Assembly: GCF_003346715.1 (NCBI RefSeq)
Contig: NZ_QQPQ01000036.1
Location: forward strand, 1 to 48,679
Length of the DNA: 48,679 nucleotides
Reading direction: 5' to 3'
DNA from: Oceanispirochaeta sp. M1
Lineage (GTDB): Bacteria; Spirochaetota; Spirochaetia; DSM-2461
Shown piece by piece: positions 33,485 through 40,553 of this stretch. The position numbers and the translations under genes are program-made. Below the pieces are notes generated by a model. It did no database searches and was not told where the DNA came from. It worked only from the letters and a program-made list of their open reading frames with translations. The number at the start of each line of letters is the position of its first letter. The first letter of the stretch is position 1.

Positions 33485-33906
33485 TTATTTTCCTTATCAA
33501 CATTGAGTCCGACAGTCTCTTCACAGCACTCAAAGAGAGGCTGCTCAGTTCCGGCCATCCTGAAAAAGAATATACGACAGTGAGCACCCTGTCTGATATT
33601 TCCCTCTACAGAATAGAGGGGACTCCGGCTCATCATCTCATAGCTGGCTTCGATATCGGAGACAGAAACTGCAAGATGATGAAGACCGTCAGGATCAGCA
33701 GCGATAGGACTTGTGGGATCAGTGACTTCAAGGAGTTCCATCTTTTCGGATTTACCGGAAGATTCGGTTCCCAGAAAGGCGATCTTCATTCCCACTTCAT
33801 CATATTGTCCTGAAGATTGGAGAGTGTAGCCCAGGTTAATAAGCCCTGCACTAAACTCTTCAATGTCAGATACTTTAATCGCTATATGATCAATTTCAGC
33901 ACTCAT
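33481..33906 (-). CDS. VOC-superfamily protein, methylmalonyl-CoA epimerase-like
   Basis: 141 residues with two VOC modules. DHIAIKVSDIEEF opens the first and DGLHHLAVSVSDIEAS the second, and FECCEE near the end supplies the last acidic metal ligand. The spacing of the two histidine-containing strands is as in methylmalonyl-CoA epimerases and glyoxalases. Epimerising a 2-methyl-3-oxo or branched acyl thioester would fit a B12 mutase downstream, but the substrate is unknown. Overlaps the KAS III gene by 11 bp and the SDR gene by 4 bp. Confidence 0.78.
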   Translation of the reverse strand: MSAEIDHIAIKVSDIEEFSAGLINLGYTLQSSGQYDEVGMKIAFLGTESSGKSEKMELLEVTDPTSPIAADPDGLHHLAVSVSDIEASYEMMSRSPLYSVEGNIRQGAHCRIFFFRMAGTEQPLFECCEETVGLNVDKENK

Positions 33907-35107
33907 GCTTTACGTTTTCAACCAGTTTTGGAGAAATCCTGTGAAATAGAGCAATATGATTTTCTCCTACACCAGAAGATACAATCATGGTTTTATCACC
34001 GGCCTTCATAAGACCCTTTTCAATTGCTTCCATATGGTTCACAGCAGATGAGGCTACGGCAATATTTCCATATTTTTCCCAGGATTGATAGATTTTGTCT
34101 TTGGGAACACCCAGGCATTCTCGCCAGGACTCGGGAGTCCAGGGAACGGGCTGGTGTGTAATCAGAAAATCTATGTCTTTTTCTGTATATTTTGTTTTCT
34201 CAAACATCTTACTGCTGACCCTCATAATATCGTTCTGGGTCTCATGAGCAATTTCCTTCTGCATGTCTTTGTCATAAAAAGTTACAAATTCCTGTTCATA
34301 ATTAGGTCCCTGTGATGTGGGAATCAGAAGCTTCGGCGCTCTTTTCTGGAAGATGATAGCCTTGTGACGTTTTCCGATACTGTGGGAGTGGGAGGAGATA
34401 TAACCGTATCCGTTTTCAACTTCTCCAACGATTCCTGCTACTGCACCATCTCCGATATAGACACTGTAGTAGGTCGTTTTATCATTAATGAGAGAGTCCA
34501 GTGAACTTCCGACAATCAGAACCTTTTTCTTGGCTCCGCATCTGACATAATTCATTGCAATTTCCATCATTGTTATGAAGGAAGAACAACAGGTATCAAC
34601 GTTAATGGCTCCTGCATTTTTAAGACCCAGTTTATGTTGAACAAGCGAGGCGTTTTGGGGAACAGAAAGATCGGGTACAAGGGAAGAACAGAGAACCAGA
34701 TCAATTTCGTCTTTATCTATTCCGGCATTGTATATGGCTTTTGCAGCCGCCAGGGTTTCTGCATCAGAAGAAAGCATGGGATGGGGGTGAATGGATTTTT
34801 TAATTGAAACGGGATCCATGGGAACACGTCTTCGTTCAACGGCTCCCTGAAAGGGATTCGACTGTTTTTTCGGCGGTAGCCTGGATACCCATTCATCATA
34901 CCAGGGCTGAGATTCCCATCCGTCATAATTGGTCTCGACTCTTCCAGGCATGCGGCCGTTCTGGTCGATTGCATCAATATATTCGTGGTGCAGCAGAGTT
35001 TCTTTTCTTAAAAACTTAACAAGATTATCTTTTTTATTGGCAGGGACTTCTTTTGCGGGCAGAAATCCACCCATACTGATCAGTCCGGCATTCTTTAGTT
35101 GTGACAT
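33896..35107 (-). CDS. KAS III-like 3-oxoacyl synthase
   Basis: 403 residues from the ATG at 35107, which has GGAG 7 bp upstream; the frame extends to a TTG at 35119. Thiolase fold with the FabH triad C174 (VDTCCSSF), H318 (ITHQP) and N348 (YGNIAVAS). It is about 80 residues longer than FabH, mainly from an acidic insertion between residues 35 and 90, and lacks the usual FabH N-terminus. It should condense or transfer an acyl group from CoA or a carrier protein. First gene of the operon with VOC, SDR, NTF2-like and the two mutase subunits. FabH-like proteins with such insertions often serve special pathways rather than fatty-acid initiation. Confidence 0.87.
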   Translation of the reverse strand: MSQLKNAGLISMGGFLPAKEVPANKKDNLVKFLRKETLLHHEYIDAIDQNGRMPGRVETNYDGWESQPWYDEWVSRLPPKKQSNPFQGAVERRRVPMDPVSIKKSIHPHPMLSSDAETLAAAKAIYNAGIDKDEIDLVLCSSLVPDLSVPQNASLVQHKLGLKNAGAINVDTCCSSFITMMEIAMNYVRCGAKKKVLIVGSSLDSLINDKTTYYSVYIGDGAVAGIVGEVENGYGYISSHSHSIGKRHKAIIFQKRAPKLLIPTSQGPNYEQEFVTFYDKDMQKEIAHETQNDIMRVSSKMFEKTKYTEKDIDFLITHQPVPWTPESWRECLGVPKDKIYQSWEKYGNIAVASSAVNHMEAIEKGLMKAGDKTMIVSSGVGENHIALFHRISPKLVENVKHEC

Positions 35108-35245
35108 TTTTATCTCCAATTAACATTAAAACAATAATAAAAAAATGAGATTTATTGTAGTTGAATGCAGGTATGAGAATAAAGTCTCCAGTGGCTCTAT
35201 TTAATTAAAATTTCTTAAAATAGTGGGTTTTTACTATATAAATCG

Positions 35246-35261
35246 GTGATATTGATGTCAC
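35246..35261. promoter_or_regulatory. Near-palindrome upstream of the KAS III/mutase operon
   Basis: GTGATATTGATGTCAC has 6 of 8 matching arm positions. It lies about 140 bp before the KAS III start, in the 253-bp gap between two leftward genes. It resembles a CRP/FNR-type half-site pair but with an 8-bp gap instead of 6. No sure promoter was found; TACAAT lies nearer the gene without a good -35. Confidence 0.25.
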
Positions 35262-35360
35262 ATTAAGAGACATTTGTTCGTTTCCATTATATATATGGAT
35301 TTCATAATCATCTGAAAAATGTGATAAAAAACTGGCTCATGAATCGGTTTTAATCATTAC

Positions 35361-36569
35361 TCATATTTTATCTTTTTCTTTTTTCTCTTTAATATACCAA
35401 TCTTCATCCCCGTATAATTCACTTATACAGTCCGGGCAAAGACTGTGTGAAAAGGAGATCTCAGTATGGTCTTCAAAGTAGCTCTCTATTTTTTTCCAGT
35501 AGCCCTTATCGTCCCGGATATTCTTGCAATGTGCACAGATCGGGAGTAATCCGGTCAATGTCTTTATATCTTCAAAGGCAGCTTTGAGTTCCTTTTCAGC
35601 CTTCTTTCTTGTGTCGATTTCTTTTCTCAGAAGACGGTTCCATCTTAAGATAATCAACAGAATTACAGCGGCTATTCCAGCAACTATCAGAATAGTTCTG
35701 ATTATATCTCCCGGTGTGATGCCGAACTCATACTTAATTGAAAGCCAGTTGCTGCGAAGTGCTGTATGCAGTTCAGGGCTTATGGCATCAAGACTCTTAT
35801 TAAGGATGGAGACCAGTTCCGGCCAATCGTCTCTTACGGCTATGAACAGATTGTAGTTCCCGTATTCAGTGGGAGCTGCTACTTTAAGATTCATCAGTCC
35901 ATACTCATTAATCAGGTAACTGCAGGTCGCAAGATTTCCTATATAGGCTTCGGCCTTGCCGGTTGATACAGCTTTAAGGGCATCAAGAGGTGATTCGGCA
36001 GGGTAGGGAGTCACTTCGATCCCATCTCGTTTAAGCCAGTCTGTTATTATATTCTGATTCAGCAGAGCCACTTTCATATTTGTAAGATCATTCAGGTCTG
36101 CAATAAAAGGTGAATCTTCACGGGATATTATAACCAGAGGAAATGAGAGGTGAGGATTTGTGAACAGCAGATACTCTTCGCGGTCTGCACTTTTTGCAGA
36201 ACAGGCGATTATATCAAGTTCCTTATTCCTGCTTCTTTTCAAGACTTCAGGCCAGGGCAGGTTGGGTTGAACCTCCAGCTCTATCCCCAGATTATCAAAA
36301 ATAATCCTGATATAGTCTGCAGCTATTCCTTGTGGGTTTTCCTGTTCATCAAAGGAATGAAATGGAGGAAAACTTCTTGGACCGCTGATCCTTAAACGTT
36401 GATGTTCTTCAATCCATTGTTTCTCCTCTTCATTCAGATTGATGAAAAGCTTATAGGCTTCTTCCGAATCTTCTGAGTCTTGTGAGAATAGTAGCGTGGG
36501 AGATAAATAAAAAGAGATGCAGAGTATTGCTATAAAGAATGTTGATGAAGATGTCTTTTTATTTTTCAT
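35361..36569 (-). CDS. Membrane protein with periplasmic amino-acid-binding-type domain and cytoplasmic Cys module
   Basis: 402 residues: signal anchor/peptide (1-29), an SBP_bac_3-like solute-binding domain (about 50-280; LRISGPRSFPPFHSFDE at the start), one membrane helix (about 288-312), a short coiled coil, and a C-terminal module with CAHC...IRDDKGYW..IESYF..H..ISFSH..CPDC. That module recurs at the ends of many bacterial PAS and receiver proteins and looks like a metal site of two CxxC pairs plus His. There is no kinase, cyclase or phosphodiesterase domain, so the output is unknown. The ribosome-binding site is weak. Confidence 0.82.
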   Translation of the reverse strand: MKNKKTSSSTFFIAILCISFYLSPTLLFSQDSEDSEEAYKLFINLNEEEKQWIEEHQRLRISGPRSFPPFHSFDEQENPQGIAADYIRIIFDNLGIELEVQPNLPWPEVLKRSRNKELDIIACSAKSADREEYLLFTNPHLSFPLVIISREDSPFIADLNDLTNMKVALLNQNIITDWLKRDGIEVTPYPAESPLDALKAVSTGKAEAYIGNLATCSYLINEYGLMNLKVAAPTEYGNYNLFIAVRDDWPELVSILNKSLDAISPELHTALRSNWLSIKYEFGITPGDIIRTILIVAGIAAVILLIILRWNRLLRKEIDTRKKAEKELKAAFEDIKTLTGLLPICAHCKNIRDDKGYWKKIESYFEDHTEISFSHSLCPDCISELYGDEDWYIKEKKEKDKI

Positions 36570-36635
36570 GACCTACTAATTCCTGTATCACAAACTCTAG
36601 GTTTAAAAGGCTTGAGTTTCCAGTAATTATATCAG

Positions 36636-36657
36636 AACCTGACTGAGTAGTCAGGTT
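36636..36657 (-). terminator. Perfect hairpin after the small hypothetical gene
   Basis: AACCTGACT (36636-36644) and AGTCAGGTT (36649-36657) form a 9-bp perfect stem with loop GAGT. It lies 24 bp after the stop of the 36681-36974 gene. No clean T-run follows on the minus strand, so it may be a terminator or an operator for the next gene. Confidence 0.5.
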
Positions 36658-36680
36658 TCATGGGTTGTCCGGTATAACTT

Positions 36681-36974
36681 TCAGCTTTGAAGTACATCTT
36701 CAGGGTTATGACCTCTGTTTCGCCTCTGATATCCCTGCGAGCGTTTTTTGGCAATATCTCTGGAATTCTCAAGAGGTATAAACTCTCCCTTGTAAGTGAA
36801 TCCATCTTCCTGTGTATTGCTTTCAAAGGATCTATGGAGCATTGTCTTATCAATAGGGTCGAAGTTCAGGTCATAAACCTGTTTGATTTTTCCATCATCA
36901 TCTCTTTCGATCCACATTCTTTCATGATAACGGGCTATGCCGCTGACTCTTTCCAGATCTTCTTCTTTTAACAT
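36681..36974 (-). CDS. Hypothetical protein, 97 residues
   Basis: Charged soluble protein (WIERDDDGKIKQVYDLNFDP, later SRDIAKKRSQGYQRRNRGHN) with a basic, probably disordered tail. I recognise no family. AGAGG lies 9 bp before the ATG, overlapping the stop codon of a possible upstream ORF. A perfect hairpin follows. An overlapping ORF on the other strand is hydrophobic with no ribosome-binding site and was judged a shadow. Confidence 0.55.
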   Translation of the reverse strand: MLKEEDLERVSGIARYHERMWIERDDDGKIKQVYDLNFDPIDKTMLHRSFESNTQEDGFTYKGEFIPLENSRDIAKKRSQGYQRRNRGHNPEDVLQS

Positions 36975-36979
36975 TTAAT

Positions 36980-37246
36980 CTAACCTCTATTTGCCTTGCC
37001 GGTGATGGATTCTACAGAAATCTTGAAGACCATTTCATTCCAGACACAGATAATATTACCATAATCTGTGCCCTGAGGATATAAGAAGAATGAGTCGTTC
37101 CTTTTGGAAATCTCAGATATCAGGCCGCAGCTCAGAGGTCTATTATTGTCGTCAGTTAATCCAAAACTCTGTAAAATAGCTCTAAGGAGAATTAAAAATG
37201 GATAAGCGGTCTTCCCTGATTTCCGGATATTTTTGTGCGCTTCCAT
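36980..37246 (-). CDS. Possible hypothetical gene, partly antisense to the EamA remnant
   Basis: The last 60 or so residues (for example SCGLISEISKRNDSFFLYPQ and VWNEMVFKISVESI) read like a real protein. The stop overlaps the ribosome-binding site of the next gene, as in coupled genes. The first third, however, lies opposite the EamA remnant and has only weak start signals (ATG at 37246, 37255). The true start is uncertain; it may have been lost when the region rearranged. Confidence 0.3.
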   Translation of the reverse strand: MEAHKNIRKSGKTAYPFLILLRAILQSFGLTDDNNRPLSCGLISEISKRNDSFFLYPQGTDYGNIICVWNEMVFKISVESITGKANRG

Positions 37247-37538
37247 TCTTGGCATCTCTATGTTCAATTCATTTATCTATATAGCCGGGCATAGTACAAC
37301 GGCTATCAATAAGTCCATACTCGCCATAACCGCTCCAGTTTTTATTGTGATATTCTCACGAATCTTTCTTAAAGAAAAAATATCTCTTCGTAAGGTTCTG
37401 GGTATTGCTATTCTGTATGGCGGAATATTTGCTTCATTGTTTCTGGGTGAGGAGATAAGACTGTATCATTTTTTCTGTATCATAGTGATTGTGAGTGGGA
37501 TACTGCTGACAACCTTTGAGAAGAAATCCGGTAGCTGA
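37198..37538 (+). pseudogene. EamA-type permease gene with internal deletion and frameshift
   Basis: An intact start (AAGGAGAATTAAAA before ATG at 37198) encodes MDKRSSLISGYFCA, a normal EamA N-terminus, but the frame then ends at a TAG 84 bp in. Another frame from about 37233 carries the helices ILGISMFNSFIYIAG, NKSILAITAPVFIVIF and RKVLGIAILYGG and the final helix before TGA at 37536. A full EamA protein has about 290 residues in ten helices; only about four remain. I read it as a deletion derivative of a drug/metabolite exporter gene. Confidence 0.65.
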
Positions 37539-37544
37539 TTAATG

Positions 37545-37883
37545 TTATTTAGTGATAAATTCTCTGAACCTGTCGTTCACTAAGGTGTTCAGATCTTCTT
37601 TCATCCTTTCTCGTAAACTGCCCAGTTCTGATACAGAATCGTTTTCTGTAAGATTTTCAGGGAGGAAGAGCTGGTAGGGTTCAATATTAAGAAAAGAACA
37701 GATCTCATTCAGAGAGTCGGAAGAGGGGAATTTCTTCTGATTTTCAATGGCTGCTATCATGCTGTGTCCCAGAGATACTTTCTCAGCAAATTTCTCCTGA
37801 GACAGTCCCAGGGCTGAGCGGTATCTTTTGAGATTGACTGCTAAAACACCCCGCACTTTATCCTGTTTATATTCTCCCATCAT
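37545..37883 (-). CDS. XRE-family helix-turn-helix regulator
   Basis: 112 residues: a Cro/CI-type HTH (LKRYRSALGLSQEKFAEKVS, then MIAAIENQKKFPSSDSL) and a C-terminal 45-residue acidic tail without a known domain. Two consecutive ATGs start the frame; GGGGGAT lies rather far upstream. Target unknown; a perfect inverted repeat (37942-37958) about 60 bp upstream could be its operator. Confidence 0.87.
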   Translation of the reverse strand: MMGEYKQDKVRGVLAVNLKRYRSALGLSQEKFAEKVSLGHSMIAAIENQKKFPSSDSLNEICSFLNIEPYQLFLPENLTENDSVSELGSLRERMKEDLNTLVNDRFREFITK

Positions 37884-37941
37884 TAATTTAATTATCTATC
37901 CCCCGGGATAATTCCTCAAAAGCCCTTCGGCGGATTCTGTT

Positions 37942-37958
37942 CGCCACTTAAAGTGGCG
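37942..37958. promoter_or_regulatory. Perfect inverted repeat upstream of the XRE gene
   Basis: CGCCACTT-A-AAGTGGCG, 8-bp arms around one base. It sits between the XRE gene and the divergent sensor-kinase region. It may be an operator or a dispersed palindromic repeat; no second copy was noticed in the window. Confidence 0.5.
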
Positions 37959-38079
37959 GAGTAAGTTGTTAAAAAGCGATTAAGCCATTTGGCTTCTCAG
38001 CTTTCTGCTGCTTTTAACTACTCTTTCATAATCAATCTCATGCTCGAACAGAATGATAGAGCTTGATCCTTTGGTATAG

Positions 38080-38247
38080 GCTGTTGAGATACTGCCAGAA
38101 TATGCTGATGGTCTAATTATACAAAACCAGCAGCACAAGCTTTTGGCAAACATGACATTTGTAAATAAAATAGGAATTAAATTTTCTTCGGATATTATGG
38201 AAAATGCTGTATTCTTGAATGATACCCCCGGGGAGGAGTCTGAATAG
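38080..38247 (+). pseudogene. 3' remnant of a gene coupled to the sensor kinase
   Basis: An open frame without a start codon, following a TAG at 38077, encodes about 55 residues (LPEYADGLIIQNQQ, LLANMTFVNKIGIKFSSDIM, AVFLNDTPGEESE) and ends TAGTG, overlapping the GTG start of the kinase by one base. The end resembles the C-terminus of substrate-binding proteins (ABC_sub_bind type), which often precede such kinases. The 5' part appears lost. Assignment is tentative. Confidence 0.4.
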
Positions 38248-40547
38248 TGCATTTCAGGTCTATTACAGCAAAACTGCTCTTTCTTATTATTGGAACTTAT
38301 ATCATCACCCTTCTCTCTATTTTATTTATTGCTGACAAACAGCTGAATAAAATCCTGGATAAGAGTCAGACAGAAATTTATCATGAGAAGCTGGAACTGA
38401 TATGGAGTGAGCTGGACCGTACTGAGCAACGTCTTCAGAAAACAGGCCTTGTAGAGGCCAATGTGGATGACTTCCAGAATTCGGTACTTTCACAGTTTCG
38501 TAAAGCCTACTACAGCGAAGATGAACTTACTGTCTATCCTTTTATTGTGGACCATGAATTCAAAGTTATTTTACATCCGACAGTTCCGAAGGACAGTGAT
38601 CTCCTGGATCAATATAACTGGACGGAATTAATGCCTGCTCCTCATCAGGGTCAGTTCACAACCCAATTTATGGGTGTTGATAAGTGGTATATCTATCAGG
38701 AGTTTGCTCCCTGGGGCTGGCTTGTCTGTTATACAGTTCCTGTCAGTGAAAAATATCGGGACGCACGCAGTTTTATCAGCATGCTGCTGGTGGTTATGCT
38801 GATGTTCATGATTTTGATCCTGCCGGTTCTGACAATATTGCTTGTAAATTTTATTAAGCCGGTTGTGAGGCTGACAGAAATCTCTCAAAAGATGGCAGAA
38901 GGTGAGCTGGATCATCACATCGCTATAACAAGCAGGGACGAGATCGGGGTACTTGCTCAGAGTTTTAAAAATATGCAGAGCTCTATAAAACAGAAGCTTG
39001 AAGATCTGAATCATGAGAATACTGAGCGGAAGAAGATTGAGGGTGAGCTGCAGAAAGCACGTAATTATATTGTCAGTGTTATTGAGTCCATGCCGTCGGT
39101 TCTGATCGGAATTGATACAGAGGGTATAGTCACTCAGTGGAACAGCAGGGCTGTCGAACTGACGAAGATACCTTCATCCTCAGCTGTAGGACAGCCTCTG
39201 GATCAGATCTTTCCATTTCCTGATATTGATCTACTCAGTATACTGTCAGGCATTCAGAAAGGTATCGTTCAGTTCTACCCTCAGCAGGTTCGGAGTGAAG
39301 GAGATATGGTTAATTATGATGATATTACCATCTATCCCCTTAAGAGTATTGATGAGCAGGGGGCTGTTATCCGCATAGATGATGTGACCGACAAAACCTT
39401 ATTAGAGGAGCAACTTGTTCAGGCACAGAAGATGGATGCTATAGGGCAGCTTGCCGGTGGTATAGCCCATGATTTTAACAACATGTTAGCTGGAATTACA
39501 GGAGCAGCATCTCTCCTGCAGACCATGATTGATTCTAAAGATGATAAGAGTGTGAAATATCTGAATCTTATTCTGGATGCTTCCAGTAAGGCTGCAGATT
39601 TAACCTCCAAGCTCCTTACTTTCGGCAGAAAAGACAGCATCAGTTCCACGTCAGTTAATATCCATGAAATCATAAATGGAACTCTGGCTCTTTTGGAAAG
39701 GACTCTTGATCGAAGAATAATTATCCATTGTGAAAATACTGCAGATAAACCAATTTTTTCCGGGGATTATTCAACCATACAAAACGCTCTGATGAATCTG
39801 GCGATTAATTCTTCACATGCTATGAAAGATGGTGGAGTGCTGACGGTGAGTACAAGAAATCTTTTTTTTGATGAGTACTACTGTAGAGTAAGTCCATTTA
39901 ATCTGCTTCCCGGTGAATTTATTGACCTGGCAGTATCGGATACGGGTGTAGGAATACCTCCCGATTCTCTGGGGAAAATTTTTGAACCTTTTTATACAAC
40001 AAAGGAGCATGGAACAGGTACCGGTCTGGGTCTCTCCTCTGTATATGGGGCAATGCAGAATCATAAGGGAGCTGTAAAGGTCGAAAGTGAACTTGGCAAC
40101 GGGACGGTTTTTCATCTTTACCTGCCCTGCTCAAAGCAGGAAATCAGAGTTCAGATTCACAAAGAATCTGCTCTTAAAAAAGGGAGCGGTACCATACTCC
40201 TTATTGATGATGAAGAGATTATACGCCTTACAGCCGAACCCCTTCTTAAAAAAATGGGTTATAACGTATTGCTGGCCAGGGACGGAATAGAAGGACTTGA
40301 AGTCTATAAAAAGGAACAAAGCCATATATCAATCGTTCTCAGTGATATGATAATGCCAAGGATGAATGGCAAAGATCTTTTTTATAAGATAAGAGAGATT
40401 AATCCTACCTGCCTATTTGTTATTTCATCGGGATTTACAAAGGATGAAAATCTTAGTGAAATGAGAGCCGATGGGCTTTCCGGGTTTATTCAGAAGCCCT
40501 TTCTTACAGAGGAACTCGGGAAACTGCTTGATGAGATTCTCCACTGA
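38247..40547 (+). CDS. Membrane hybrid sensor histidine kinase (Cache-HAMP-PAS-HK-REC)
   Basis: 766 residues. Membrane helices at about 7-28 and 178-202 flank a Cache-type sensor. HAMP (about 203-257), PAS (about 270-385), HisKA with H408 in GGIAHDFNNMLAG, HATPase (NLAINSSHAM, DTGVGIP, GTGTGLGLS) and a C-terminal receiver (about 645-766; LSDMIMPRMNG with the phosphoacceptor Asp) follow. The H-D-F-N-N box is the subclass in which the receiver is fused after the kinase. The start is GTG at 38247, with GGGGAGGAG upstream, coupled to the stop of the preceding remnant. No partner regulator with an output domain is adjacent. Ends 6 bp from a convergent lipoprotein gene. Confidence 0.94.
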   Translation: MHFRSITAKLLFLIIGTYIITLLSILFIADKQLNKILDKSQTEIYHEKLELIWSELDRTEQRLQKTGLVEANVDDFQNSVLSQFRKAYYSEDELTVYPFIVDHEFKVILHPTVPKDSDLLDQYNWTELMPAPHQGQFTTQFMGVDKWYIYQEFAPWGWLVCYTVPVSEKYRDARSFISMLLVVMLMFMILILPVLTILLVNFIKPVVRLTEISQKMAEGELDHHIAITSRDEIGVLAQSFKNMQSSIKQKLEDLNHENTERKKIEGELQKARNYIVSVIESMPSVLIGIDTEGIVTQWNSRAVELTKIPSSSAVGQPLDQIFPFPDIDLLSILSGIQKGIVQFYPQQVRSEGDMVNYDDITIYPLKSIDEQGAVIRIDDVTDKTLLEEQLVQAQKMDAIGQLAGGIAHDFNNMLAGITGAASLLQTMIDSKDDKSVKYLNLILDASSKAADLTSKLLTFGRKDSISSTSVNIHEIINGTLALLERTLDRRIIIHCENTADKPIFSGDYSTIQNALMNLAINSSHAMKDGGVLTVSTRNLFFDEYYCRVSPFNLLPGEFIDLAVSDTGVGIPPDSLGKIFEPFYTTKEHGTGTGLGLSSVYGAMQNHKGAVKVESELGNGTVFHLYLPCSKQEIRVQIHKESALKKGSGTILLIDDEEIIRLTAEPLLKKMGYNVLLARDGIEGLEVYKKEQSHISIVLSDMIMPRMNGKDLFYKIREINPTCLFVISSGFTKDENLSEMRADGLSGFIQKPFLTEELGKLLDEILH

Positions 40548-40553
40548 TCCCCG

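Noticed and set aside
30312-35107. Corrinoid methyltransferase system
   Set aside because: The B12-binding protein next to a large enzyme first suggested an MtaA/MtaC-type methyltransferase, but the large protein's N-terminus and IPTKE region are clearly GlmE-like.
35246-35261. CRP/FNR site for the mutase operon
   Set aside because: The half-sites are spaced by 8 rather than 6 bases, so I list it only as an unassigned near-palindrome.
36687-36971. Hydrophobic plus-strand ORF opposite the 97-residue gene
   Set aside because: No ribosome-binding site; the minus-strand frame has one and a more natural composition.
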